Source of the DNA: RYN-230 sp963718305
GTDB taxonomy: Bacteria > Actinomycetota > Actinomycetes > Streptosporangiales > Streptosporangiaceae
DNA length: 64,000 nt
Assembly: GCA_963718305.1 (NCBI GenBank)
Contig: CAVQZG010000007.1
Span: 124,001 to 188,000, forward strand
Direction of reading: 5' to 3'
The notes under the pieces are model-generated. The model ran no database searches. It was not told the origin of the DNA and saw only the letters and a program-made list of their open reading frames with translations. A program made the position numbers and the translations under genes. Numbering within the stretch: the first letter of the stretch is position 1; every line of letters starts with the position of its first letter. Shown here piece after piece: positions 25,072 to 32,617 of the stretch.

Positions 25072-26799
25072 GTGGGGGAAGCTGGGCTTGTGTTGCGGGG
25101 CCGATACCGGTTGGACGCGCTCATTGCGTCCGGCGGTATGGGGGATGTCTGGCGGGGTACTGACCTGGCCATTGACCGGCGAGTAGCGATCAAGCTGCTG
25201 CGCTCGGAGCACGCCGACGATGAGGACGGGCTGGCCCGGTTCCGGGCCGAGGCGCATCATGCGGGCTCGCTGTCGCACCCGAACATCGCCCAGGTCTTCG
25301 ACTACGGGGAAGCCCGGACGGCGGAACCCGGGTACCTCGTCATGGAACTGGTGGAAGGGCTGTCCCTGACCAGGATCCTGGACGACGGGCCGCTGCCCCC
25401 CGGGGACGTGATGGATGTCGTCGCCCAGGCGGCCCGGGGACTGGCCGCCGCGCACCGGGCGGGCCTGGTTCACCGGGACATCAAGCCCGGGAACCTGCTG
25501 GTCAGGCTGGATGGCCTGGTCAAGATCACCGACTTCGGGATCGCCACCGCGGCCGGGGAAACTCCGGTGACGCAGCCCGTGACCCAGCCCGGGATGCTGA
25601 TCGGGACCCCGGCCTACCTGGCCCCGGAACGGATCTCGGGGGTCCCCGCGACGCCCGCGACCGACCTGTACGCGCTCGGTGTCGTCGCGCATCAGTGCCT
25701 GACCGGGAAGGTCCCGTTCGCGGGCGAACCGCTGGCCGTGGCCCTCGCGCACCTGGACCGGGGCATCCCCCCGCTGCCGCCCTCCGTGCCGCCCGCGGTC
25801 GCCGCGCTGGTCGCCGACCTCACCCGCCAGGATCCCGCGGCCCGCCCCGAGTCCGCCTGGGACGTCGCCGTGCGGGCTGAGCACCTCCGGGTGATCTTGT
25901 CCGACCCGGAGGCGATCAGCCGGGGCGACGCGACCTCGGTTCTGCCCGCGCGGGCCGACGGTACCGCGCTGGCTTCCCCGCCCGTGGCGGGCCCGGTGGT
26001 GGCAGGCCCGGTAGTCGGTGGCCCGGCGGTGGCCGGCTCGGCGGTGGCCGGCGCTGGGGTGGCTGGTGCTGTGGTGGCTGGTGCTGTGGTGGCTGGTGCT
26101 GTGGTGGCTGGCTCCGTGGTGGCTGGCTCCGTGGTGGGTGGCCCGGTGCCCGGTGCCGCCGCCGGCGCCGCACCGGCGGCCGCCTCGTCAGTGCCTCCGC
26201 CCCGCCCCCGGCCGCCAGGCCAGCGAGGTCACCGGGGCCGCCGTCCGCGCCAGCCCGGCCCGCCCCGGAAAAAGGCCAGCCTGCCGGTCCGCGGGGCCCT
26301 GGTGCTGACCGGTGTCGCGTCGGTCGGGTTCATCAGCTGGACGCTGGCCACATTGCCCAGTCCGGCTGCGGCGCACCCGCCGTCCGTGGCCCCGCCGGCG
26401 TCCAGCCAGAGCCCCACGCCGAGCCTGCCCCAGCAGAGCCCGGTCGCGGTCACGCGCAACGCCGGTAATGCCGACGTGGCGCGGGCGGCCGCCACCCCGC
26501 AGGTGTCCGCGTCGGGCCCGTCGCACCGGTCCGGGTCGCCGACGCCGACCACGCCCGCGCCGACCACGCCGGTGCCCACGACGCCGGTGCCGACTACGCC
26601 GGTGCCGACTACGCCGGTGCCCACCACGCCGGTGCCGACCACGCCGGTGCCGACCACGCCGGTGCCGACCACACCGGTGCCCACCACGGCCGTTCCAACC
26701 TCACCCATCGGCTCACTCAGCCCCAGCGCGGCGCCCACGGTCAGTCTCAGTGCCGCGCCCGCGCCGGCCGGCCTGGTGAGCGTGCAGATCGTCCCCTGA
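25072..26799 (+). CDS. Membrane-anchored serine/threonine protein kinase with tandem-repeat stalks
   Basis: A 575-residue PknB-like kinase. The kinase domain covers about residues 12-265: Gly-loop IASGGMGDVW, catalytic Lys in RRVAIKLL (residue 41), Glu in the following helix, HRDIKPGNLL near residue 139, DFG in KITDFGIA, and GTPAYLAPE. Two 15-bp-period repeats follow: VVAGA-type units (residues about 305-359) before a basic stretch and one membrane helix (GALVLTGVASVGFISW, about 410-430), then outside the cell ten TTPVP-type units (about 493-542). No PASTA domains are present. The GTG start at 25072 has no ribosome site and has TAACTC seven bases upstream, so the mRNA may be leaderless. The ligand sensed is unknown. 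Confidence 0.88.
   Translation: MGEAGLVLRGRYRLDALIASGGMGDVWRGTDLAIDRRVAIKLLRSEHADDEDGLARFRAEAHHAGSLSHPNIAQVFDYGEARTAEPGYLVMELVEGLSLTRILDDGPLPPGDVMDVVAQAARGLAAAHRAGLVHRDIKPGNLLVRLDGLVKITDFGIATAAGETPVTQPVTQPGMLIGTPAYLAPERISGVPATPATDLYALGVVAHQCLTGKVPFAGEPLAVALAHLDRGIPPLPPSVPPAVAALVADLTRQDPAARPESAWDVAVRAEHLRVILSDPEAISRGDATSVLPARADGTALASPPVAGPVVAGPVVGGPAVAGSAVAGAGVAGAVVAGAVVAGAVVAGSVVAGSVVGGPVPGAAAGAAPAAASSVPPPRPRPPGQRGHRGRRPRQPGPPRKKASLPVRGALVLTGVASVGFISWTLATLPSPAAAHPPSVAPPASSQSPTPSLPQQSPVAVTRNAGNADVARAAATPQVSASGPSHRSGSPTPTTPAPTTPVPTTPVPTTPVPTTPVPTTPVPTTPVPTTPVPTTPVPTTAVPTSPIGSLSPSAAPTVSLSAAPAPAGLVSVQIVP
25984..26148 (+). repeat. Eleven 15-bp tandem units encoding Val-Val-Ala-Gly-rich pentapeptides
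   Basis: Units such as GTGGCTGGTGCTGTG repeat eleven times with small changes; three neighbouring units near 26059-26103 are identical. They lie in frame in the cytoplasmic juxtamembrane part of the Ser/Thr kinase, so copy-number change would alter length by five residues without breaking the frame. Confidence 0.85.
26548..26697 (+). repeat. Ten 15-bp tandem units encoding TTPVP
   Basis: One TTPAP unit, eight TTPVP units and one TTAVP unit run without a gap. The Thr/Pro composition is that of an extended, possibly O-glycosylated wall-spanning stalk outside the membrane helix of the kinase. Confidence 0.9.
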
Positions 26800-26813
26800 G
26801 GCGAGGCTCAGGG
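26794..26813. terminator. Stem-loop between convergent kinase and phosphatase genes
   Basis: CCCTGAG (26794-26800), loop GCGAGG, CTCAGGG (26807-26813) form a perfect 7-bp stem spanning the two stop codons. There is no T-tract on either side, so it would be a weak or non-canonical bidirectional terminator. Confidence 0.5.
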
Positions 26814-28058
26814 TTGCGGGGCGGCCGCCAGGGGCGGCGGCACGGCCCGGCGATCCCACGGGCCGGAGACGCGGGCCAGGAGCAGGGCCGCATCATCGTC
26901 CAGGGGCGCGCCCACGTACCGGACGAGGTCGTCCCGCAGCAGGTCCAGCAGGTCGCCATCCGGGCCGCCGGTCCTCGCGGCCATCTCGGCTACCCGCTCC
27001 TCGAGCGGATAGAACTCGCGGCGCGCATCCCGGGCCTCGGTGACGCCGTCGGTGTAGAGCAGCAGCGCGTCACCAGGCTGCAGCGGCACGGTGCGCTCCG
27101 CGCCCGACGTGTCGCCAAGTGACATCAGCCGCAGCGGCAGGGCCGGGGCGGGCACGTCCACGGCGGTGACCCGCAGCCGCCTCGGCGCGACCTGCCCGTC
27201 GCTCCCGCCCTCTCCCGGCCTGTCGTCGCCGGGCCGGTGGTCGCCCGGCCGGTGGTCGCCTGGACTGTGGTCGCCCGGACTGAGCACGAGGGGCGGCGGG
27301 TGACCGCAGTTGTAGATGGTCAGGCTGCCCGCGGCCGGGTCGATCTCGGCCAGCACCGCGGTGACGAACTCCTCGAGCGGCGCCGCGGGGCGGCGGGCCA
27401 GGCTCGCGTCGATCCGCCTGGCCACCTCGGCCAGCGTGTAGACCTCGTGCGCGACCTCGCGGAACACCCCCAGGACATCGGCGGCGATCTCCACCGCGTC
27501 CAGGCCCTTGCCCCGGACGTCGCCCACGATCAGGCGGATGCCGAACTGGGTCCGCGTGACCTCGTACAGGTCGCCACCGACCCGGGCCTCGGCCGCCGCC
27601 GCAAGGTACACGACCCCGAGTTCCAGCGGCCCGACCTGGCGGGGCAGCGGGCGCAGCAGGGCTCGCTGAGCCGCCTCGGCGACCGAGGTGACGTCGGCCA
27701 GTCGCTGGGTCTCCTGGCCGCCCCGTGCGCTGCCGAACGCGCTGATGAGGGTCACCACCAGGATGGACACCGTGGTGACCGCGGGCACTTCCGGCGTGGT
27801 GGTGAACGGCGCCGTCGCGATCGCGATTAGCAGCATCACGCCGCCGTAGGCCAGCGGGCGGCGCGGAGTCGCCGCGCCGATGCCGGCCAGGGCCGGTGGC
27901 ACCGCCAGCAGCGGCAGGAGGAGCTGTCCGTCCACGGCGCTGCTCGTGGCCAGGACGATCACCGCGGCCAGCGCGGGCAGGGCGCACACGGCCAGCCAGC
28001 GGGCGGGCCAGGGGGCTGCGCGGACAGCCGACCGGCCCCGCGCCAGTGGGGCCAGCAT
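26808..28058 (-). CDS. Membrane SpoIIE-type (PP2C-like) serine phosphatase
   Basis: A 416-residue protein with an N-terminal membrane region of about four helices (ALPALAAVIVLATSSAV to VSILVVTLISAFG, residues about 28-110) and a C-terminal SpoIIE domain: VGGDLYEVTRTQFG near residue 160, VGDVRGKGLDA, YNCGHPPPLVL, LLLYTDGVTEARD, and DDAALLLARV at the end. These Asp/Gly motifs bind the two metals. A Gly-Asp-His-Arg-Pro repeat interrupts the domain after CGHPPPLVLS. ATG 28058 directly follows an in-line TAG. It converges on the Ser/Thr kinase gene. Such phosphatases usually act on anti-sigma antagonists; no partner is encoded next to it. Confidence 0.87.
   Translation of the reverse strand: MLAPLARGRSAVRAAPWPARWLAVCALPALAAVIVLATSSAVDGQLLLPLLAVPPALAGIGAATPRRPLAYGGVMLLIAIATAPFTTTPEVPAVTTVSILVVTLISAFGSARGGQETQRLADVTSVAEAAQRALLRPLPRQVGPLELGVVYLAAAAEARVGGDLYEVTRTQFGIRLIVGDVRGKGLDAVEIAADVLGVFREVAHEVYTLAEVARRIDASLARRPAAPLEEFVTAVLAEIDPAAGSLTIYNCGHPPPLVLSPGDHSPGDHRPGDHRPGDDRPGEGGSDGQVAPRRLRVTAVDVPAPALPLRLMSLGDTSGAERTVPLQPGDALLLYTDGVTEARDARREFYPLEERVAEMAARTGGPDGDLLDLLRDDLVRYVGAPLDDDAALLLARVSGPWDRRAVPPPLAAAPQP
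27216..27275 (-). repeat. Four 15-bp units encoding GDHRP inside the SpoIIE domain
   Basis: Four near-identical 15-bp units encode SPGDH/RPGDH/RPGDD-type pentapeptides between the CGHPPPLVL strand and the next beta strand of the phosphatase domain. They form a surface-loop insertion relative to other family members. Confidence 0.8.
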
Positions 28059-28063
28059 CTAGC

Positions 28064-28170
28064 TATTTCTCGCGGCCGGCCTACGGGCCGTCCATTGGGT
28101 ATTTCTCGCGATCGGCCTGCGGGCCGTCCACGGGGCATGTCTCGCCGCGGGCTGGCGGGCCGTCCGCTGG
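28064..28170. repeat. Three imperfect 36-bp tandem repeats upstream of the phosphatase gene
   Basis: Units at 28064-28099, 28100-28135 and 28136-28170 share TCTCGC and GGCC-GGGCCGTCC blocks. They lie just upstream of the phosphatase start and inside a weak 106-codon leftward reading frame that ends at TAG 28061-28059. I do not call that frame a gene. The rest of 28059-28302 holds nothing else I recognise. Confidence 0.6.
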
Positions 28171-28302
28171 CCGCGAGTTACGGCAGCCGCGTCACGCAGC
28201 ATGGGGGTGCTCCTCGCTAGCCGAGCGGATACCGCGGCGGGGGAACCGGGATAACGCCAAGAGTAGTGCACCGGCCCCCGATCTCCCGCCTGCTGAGCTG
28301 CG

Positions 28303-29307
28303 TCAGTCCGCCTGGGCCAGCGCCCCGAATGCGAGCTTGGGTTCCCAGCCGAGGCCCTGGTACCCGCAGCCCGGGCCACCCGGGGCCATCTTCACCACGC
28401 CGTAGCTGGCCAGGTCCAGGTCACGGCGGGGACCGGTGCCGGGCACCAAGCGGTAGCCCGCGAAGGTGAACCAGAAAGCGAGGTCCACCCCTTCGGCCTC
28501 GAAGATCTCGGTCAGCTCCCGCAGGTAGGTGACCTGCTCGTGCTCGTCGCGGACATAGTCGGCGTCCAGGACGGGAGGCTCGGCGCTGGTGTCGAGGATG
28601 GCCCAGCCCAGGCCGCCGCGGTCCGCCGCGCCCGCGTAGCCGCAGCAGCCGAACTCGGTGATCGCGAGCGGCTTGCCGTGGCGGAGGTGCTGGCGGAGCT
28701 CCAGCCGGAAGCGGCCGGCATTGCCGGCGTCCCGGTAGGCGTCCACGCCGGCCACGTCGAATGGGGTCCAGTCCACCGGTTCCCACATGCCGGACGCGTA
28801 GCTCAGCGGGCCGCCGAACCGGCCGCGGGCGTCCTCGGCCGTCGCGGCCAGGAAATCGTTGAGCTTCCCGGGCAGCGCCGCGAACGCGCTGTACAGCTGC
28901 TCGCCGCCCGCCTGCAGCCTGGCGATCCGCTCGTAGACCGTGCCGCCGGGCAGGAAGCCCGCGCCGAACAGCGACAGCTCGCAGCCGCACACCAGCACCA
29001 CCGAGGCACCGGACCGGCGCAGGTGCTCGGCGCGGTCCGCGCACTCCGCGAGCAGCGGGGTCAGCTCCGCGGCGGTCAGTTCGCACGGGAACGGCGCGAA
29101 CCACACCTCCAGCCCCGCGGCCGCCGCGAGCTCCCCGGCCACGCTGAGCCGGGCCGGATCCCCGCCGGAGACCCGCACGGCCGTGCAGTGCAGGTCATCC
29201 GCGATCACCTGCATCTCGCGGCGGACGATGCCCGCGTCGAACTGCTCGCGGCTGCTGACACCGCCCGGGTAGAACCCGGTGTCGTAGTTGATGCCCTTGC
29301 CGCGCAT
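28303..29307 (-). CDS. TIM-barrel glycosidase-like protein of unknown substrate
   Basis: A 334-residue protein beginning MRGKGINYDTGFYPGG, with a strong GAGGAGAGG ribosome site. The pattern of strands, with VLVCGCELSLFG near residue 105 and AITEFGCCGYAGA near residue 220, puts Glu residues where the acid/base and nucleophile of clan GH-A enzymes lie; GVDAYRD and LAFWFTFAGYRL are also GH-like. No signal peptide is present. I recall related actinobacterial proteins carrying an abortive-phage-infection label, but nothing visible supports that function. Substrate unknown. Confidence 0.55.
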   Translation of the reverse strand: MRGKGINYDTGFYPGGVSSREQFDAGIVRREMQVIADDLHCTAVRVSGGDPARLSVAGELAAAAGLEVWFAPFPCELTAAELTPLLAECADRAEHLRRSGASVVLVCGCELSLFGAGFLPGGTVYERIARLQAGGEQLYSAFAALPGKLNDFLAATAEDARGRFGGPLSYASGMWEPVDWTPFDVAGVDAYRDAGNAGRFRLELRQHLRHGKPLAITEFGCCGYAGAADRGGLGWAILDTSAEPPVLDADYVRDEHEQVTYLRELTEIFEAEGVDLAFWFTFAGYRLVPGTGPRRDLDLASYGVVKMAPGGPGCGYQGLGWEPKLAFGALAQAD

Positions 29308-29370
29308 GGCGGGATTCCTCTCCTCAGGCGGGCCGGTCTCGCGGCCGGCCCCGGCCCTGGCCGGGGACGG

Positions 29371-30102
29371 TCAGTGTCCGGCTGCCTCTGCGTCGATCAT
29401 CTTCTGGATGGGGGCGGCGGCGACCCCGCCGATCATCATGGCCAGGCCGATCGCGCCGAGGGTGAAGACCGTGCTCAGCCAGACCATCGTGGTGACCGGC
29501 AGCGTGTACGCGCCTATCAGGCGGGCCGCGCAGTCAGCCAGCAGCGTCACGCCCCAGATCGTGCTGAACGCCAGCTCCAGCCGGCGGAAGCGCCTGGATC
29601 CGGCGGACAGCCGGTCCCAGGCCGCGGTCCGCTCCGGCCTGCCTTTGGTCATGAACGGCTTGAGCCCGGCGGACATGAGCGGCCGGCACAGCACGACCGA
29701 GGTCAGGATGGCGATCGCGATGACGCTGCTGACCAGCGAGTCCTTGGCGATCATCGCCCGCGGGTCCCCGCTCAGGAAGCTGACCACGATGCCGGCCAGG
29801 TTGACCGCGAGCATGAGCAGGGCCAGCAGGTTCGCCTTCCGCTCCGCGGCGAAGCCGGCCACGGCGCGGACCGCGGGCGGGATGCTGGTCAGGGCCAGGG
29901 ACAGCCACAGGCTGAGCCCGAACACGTCGTGCAGCAGGTAGAAGGAGCCCAGCGGGACACCGACGTCGATGGCGAGCGGCCGGAGGGACGTGAGCAGGTC
30001 AGCCCCGTGGTCTCGGTCAGCCCGGTGGTCCAGGTCAGCCCCTGGTCGGTCGGTCCAGGTCAGCCCTCCGATCAATGGCCGCGGGCATGAGGTCTGTGTC
30101 AT
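29371..30102 (-). CDS. Integral membrane protein (VC0807-like), under divergent TetR control
   Basis: A 243-residue protein with five or six hydrophobic segments (for example LSLWLSLALTSIPPAVRAV, LLMLAVNLAGIVVSFL, VIAIAILTSVVLC, and a last segment near TLGAIGLAMMIGG). A conserved MSAGLKPFMTKGRPER loop lies in the middle. The start is taken as ATG 30102: a -10 TAGATT (30115-30110) lies 7 nt before it and TTGACA (30138-30133) 17 nt further, so the mRNA is probably leaderless. Similar small membrane proteins are often next to TetR genes; molecular function is unknown. The Arg/Asp-rich N-terminal 35 residues look poorly conserved. Confidence 0.72.
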   Translation of the reverse strand: MTQTSCPRPLIGGLTWTDRPGADLDHRADRDHGADLLTSLRPLAIDVGVPLGSFYLLHDVFGLSLWLSLALTSIPPAVRAVAGFAAERKANLLALLMLAVNLAGIVVSFLSGDPRAMIAKDSLVSSVIAIAILTSVVLCRPLMSAGLKPFMTKGRPERTAAWDRLSAGSRRFRRLELAFSTIWGVTLLADCAARLIGAYTLPVTTMVWLSTVFTLGAIGLAMMIGGVAAAPIQKMIDAEAAGH

Positions 30103-30109
30103 GGACATC

Positions 30110-30175
30110 AATCTAGGTGGGACCCAAATTTATGTCAAACATAATTTTGTGCTCGTACTAACTTCTGGGTAAGCT
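30110..30175. promoter_or_regulatory. Back-to-back promoters with TetR-type operator
   Basis: Leftward: TTGACA (30138-30133), spacer 17, TAGATT (30115-30110). Rightward: TTGTGC (30147-30152), spacer 17, TAAGCT (30170-30175), six bases before the GTG at 30182. The inverted repeat TTATGT-N3-ACATAA at 30130-30144 covers the leftward -35 box and abuts the rightward one. The block is strikingly AT-rich for this genome. Binding by the TetR protein at 30182 is inferred. Confidence 0.7.
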
Positions 30176-30181
30176 GCGGGC

Positions 30182-30805
30182 GTGGCATCCGGACTCCGCG
30201 AACGGCGGAAGCAGGAGACCCGGCAGGCGATCTCGGACATCGCCACCCGGCTGTTCGTGGCGCACGGGTTCGATGAGGTGACGATCTCCCAGGTGGCCGA
30301 CGCGGCCGGGGTGGCCAAGATGACGGTCACCAACTACTTCCCGCGCAAGGAGGACCTGGTCTTCGACCGCGCCGAGACGGTCATCGGGCACCTGGCCGAC
30401 GTCGTGGCCGCCCGGAAGCCCGGGGAGAGCATGCTCACCGCGATCCGGCGCGACTACGCGGTCGCGGCCGCCCGGGGCGATGTGACGCTGGGGCTGTCCA
30501 GTCCCGCCTTCGCCCGGATGATCGCCGGCAGCCCGGTGCTGACCACCCGGGAACTGGAGATGCTGCTGCTGCGCGAGCGGGCCCTGGGCGATGCAATAGC
30601 CGCCGAGACCGGGACCGACGGCCCGCAGCAGCGGCTCGCCGCCGCGTTGCTCGCCTCGGTCCACCGGGTGCTGTACACCGAGGCACGCCAGCGCAGCCTG
30701 GCCGGGCAGCCGAGGCCGGAGATCTGCGCCGTGCTAGCTGAGGCCGCCGCCCAGGCGTTCGACCTGCTGGAGCCGGCCCTGGGGGCCAGCTACCTGCGCG
30801 CCTGA
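30182..30805 (+). CDS. TetR-family transcriptional regulator
   Basis: A 207-residue regulator with an N-terminal TetR helix-turn-helix (FDEVTISQVADAAGVAKMTV, residues about 31-50, then TNYFPRKEDLVFDRAE) and a variable helical ligand-binding domain. GTG 30182 is positioned exactly 6 nt after a TAAGCT -10 hexamer, so translation probably begins at the 5' end of a leaderless transcript. It is divergent from the membrane-protein gene and probably represses it and itself through the 15-bp inverted repeat at 30130-30144. The ligand is unknown. Confidence 0.87.
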   Translation: MASGLRERRKQETRQAISDIATRLFVAHGFDEVTISQVADAAGVAKMTVTNYFPRKEDLVFDRAETVIGHLADVVAARKPGESMLTAIRRDYAVAAARGDVTLGLSSPAFARMIAGSPVLTTRELEMLLLRERALGDAIAAETGTDGPQQRLAAALLASVHRVLYTEARQRSLAGQPRPEICAVLAEAAAQAFDLLEPALGASYLRA

Positions 30806-30841
30806 CGCACCGCCCGCCCGGCATCGCTCTCGCCTGGTCAG

Positions 30842-31666
30842 TCACACCAGCTCGGCGATCCCGCGGGTCAGCAGGATCGCCGCGCAGAACGAACGGTACG
30901 TGGCCAGCGGGTCGTTCCCGGTGCAGCGCAGCTCCCGCGGGCCGGTGCGCTCCACGCCGCGGACCCAGCTGGCCGCCTCGGCGATGTCGGTGGTCCGGAC
31001 GGACAGCTCCAGCGCCGCGTGGCCCAGCGGCGGCGGCTGCGCCGTGGCCGCGCCCGCCACCGCCCGCTCTGCGGTCTCCCGGATCAGCGCGCACGCCCGC
31101 GCCGGGTGCAGGCTGTGCGCGGCCACCCGGCTGACCGGCTCCTTGACCACGGCCGCGTGGACGCCGGGGATGAGGGCCGCGGTCTCCTCGCAGGCGCACC
31201 GGTCCCCGGTGACCAGCACCACCGGCACGCCATAGTGCGCAGCCACCAGCGCGTTGATGCCTGCCTCGCCGGTCGCCACGCCGTCCAGCCGGGCTTCGAT
31301 CACGGCCCGCGGGTTATAGGTGTGCGACAGCCCCGCTGCCGCCCCGATCGAGCCGTGGTAGGACACGAACAGCACCGCGTCGAAGCTGCCGTCCAGCCCC
31401 TGCATCATGTAGAGGGGCTTGTGGCTGCCGGAGATGTAGGACGCCCGGCCCGCCAGCGCGTCCGGCGGCAGGTTACGCATGGTCGAGTGCGAGTCGTTGA
31501 CCACGATCTCGGTGGCCCCGCCCGCCAGCGCGCCCTCGATGGCCGCGTTCACCTCGGCGAGCAGCAGCCGGCGGCCCGCGGCTGCTTCCGGGCCGTCGCC
31601 GGCGCACTGCGCCCAGTCGACCACCCCGGCCGTGCCTTCCATGTCGCTGGACAGGAAAACCTTCAT
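30842..31666 (-). CDS. M55-family zinc D-aminopeptidase (DppA-type peptidase)
   Basis: A 274-residue protein of the Bacillus DppA peptidase family (unrelated to the binding protein of the same name). Seen: MKVFLSSDMEGTAGVVDW with the metal-binding Asp and Glu, VVNDSHSTMRN near residue 57, LFVSYHGSIGAAAG near residue 103 (metal His), and VLVTGDRCACEE. Family enzymes remove D-amino acids from short peptides and may recycle cell-wall peptides. ATG 31666 starts the first conserved strand directly. It stands alone between a TetR gene and a methyltransferase, not in the dpp operon at 16736-22359. Confidence 0.88.
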   Translation of the reverse strand: MKVFLSSDMEGTAGVVDWAQCAGDGPEAAAGRRLLLAEVNAAIEGALAGGATEIVVNDSHSTMRNLPPDALAGRASYISGSHKPLYMMQGLDGSFDAVLFVSYHGSIGAAAGLSHTYNPRAVIEARLDGVATGEAGINALVAAHYGVPVVLVTGDRCACEETAALIPGVHAAVVKEPVSRVAAHSLHPARACALIRETAERAVAGAATAQPPPLGHAALELSVRTTDIAEAASWVRGVERTGPRELRCTGNDPLATYRSFCAAILLTRGIAELV

Positions 31667-31731
31667 GCCCGCCTCCGTACCCGGAGCAGCAGCAACCCCA
31701 CCGTGCCGCGGCGGCCCCGTCCGCCCCCGGC

Positions 31732-32544
31732 TCAGGGTTTACGGGCGACTCCCACCAGGTTCCCGAACCGGCTGGGGTCATCGGGCACGTCGGCGGGCGA
31801 GTCGGGCCGCCACAGCGGGACGTAGACCAGCCCCGGCTCCACCAGCTCGAAACCGTCGAAGAAGCGCAGGATGTCCGCGGGCGGCCGGGTCTGGATCGGG
31901 GTGGACACGGTCCGGTTGTACGCCTTCTCGAAGGCCTTCACCACCGGGGTCTCGCCGGTCGCCGTGATGTGACTGAGCACGAGATAGCTGCCCGGCGCGA
32001 GCGCGTCCCGCAGCGCGGCGACCAGGTTCCAGGGGTCGTTGGCGTCGGCGATGAAGTGCAGCACCGCGACGAGCAGCAGGCCGGTGGGCTCGCCCGGGCG
32101 GATCAGCCGCCCGACGGCCTCGTGGTCCAGGATCTTCCCTGGCTCACGCAGGTCGGCGTCGATCACGGCGGCGTTGTCGTTGCCGTCCAGGATGACCTTG
32201 CTGTGCGCGATGGCGACCGGGTCGATGTCCGCGTAGACCACCCGCGCGGCGGGGTCGGCCTGCTGGGCGACCTCGTGCACGTTGCCCTGGGTGGGGATGC
32301 CGGAACCTATGTCGAGGAACTGCCGGATGCCGGTCCCGGCCAGGAACCGCACCGCCCGGCCCAGGTACGCCCGGTTGGCCCGGGCGAACGTCCGGGCGTT
32401 GGGGTCCACCGCGGTAAAAGCCCGGCCCGCGTCCTGGTCGACCAGGAAATTATGGCTGCCGCCCAGCAGGTAGTCATAGACCCGGGCAGCGTTCGCCCGC
32501 CCCGTGTCGACGCCCGGCGGCACCCAGTCGGGCTCGTCAGTCAC
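31732..32544 (-). CDS. DUF574-type SAM-dependent methyltransferase
   Basis: A 270-residue protein of a family abundant in Streptomyces-like actinomycetes. Seen: GRANAARVYDYLLGGSHNF near residue 15, the SAM-binding FLDIGSGIPTQGNVHEVAQ near residue 75, VVYADIDPVAIAHSK, and LLVAVLHFIAD. The substrate is unknown for the family. GTG 32544 has GGGAGG upstream. The ribosome site plus start is duplicated 22 bp further upstream, giving a nine-codon reading frame that overlaps the real start (see separate entry). Confidence 0.88.
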   Translation of the reverse strand: MTDEPDWVPPGVDTGRANAARVYDYLLGGSHNFLVDQDAGRAFTAVDPNARTFARANRAYLGRAVRFLAGTGIRQFLDIGSGIPTQGNVHEVAQQADPAARVVYADIDPVAIAHSKVILDGNDNAAVIDADLREPGKILDHEAVGRLIRPGEPTGLLLVAVLHFIADANDPWNLVAALRDALAPGSYLVLSHITATGETPVVKAFEKAYNRTVSTPIQTRPPADILRFFDGFELVEPGLVYVPLWRPDSPADVPDDPSRFGNLVGVARKP

Positions 32545-32581
32545 GTGCGCCTCCCGTATCAGCCACGTGCGCCTCCCGTAT
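32542..32581 (-). promoter_or_regulatory. Duplicated ribosome site and start creating a nine-codon upstream ORF
   Basis: The 18-bp block CACGTGCGCCTCCCGTAT occurs at 32542-32559 and again at 32564-32581. On the coding strand each copy is a GGGAGG ribosome site followed by GTG. The upstream copy opens a frame of nine codons (VADTGGARD) from GTG 32566 and stops at TGA 32539-32537, overlapping the methyltransferase start by 8 nt. Reinitiation coupling or attenuation is possible; it may also be a chance small duplication. Confidence 0.55.
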
Positions 32582-32617
32582 AGGCCGCATTAAGCCGCGC
32601 ATAATGCGGTACCTTTC

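Noticed and set aside
26548..26697. Regular repeats in the kinase gene considered as a CRISPR array
   Set aside because: Units are contiguous 15-mers with no spacers and are in frame with a TTPVP stalk.
28059..28379. A 106-codon leftward frame ending directly before the SpoIIE phosphatase
   Set aside because: It overlaps the end of the preceding gene, has no ribosome site and is dominated by the 36-bp repeats; support is too weak to call a gene.
28303..29307. Abortive-infection (phage defence) label for the TIM-barrel protein
   Set aside because: The sequence looks like a GH-A-type glycosidase and there are no other defence genes next to it; the label appears to be an inherited database name.
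30000..30066. Period-15 repeat in the N-terminal part of the membrane-protein gene
   Set aside because: Copies of GGTCAGCCC are spaced 17, 18 and 25 bp apart, so it is not a regular 15-bp array.
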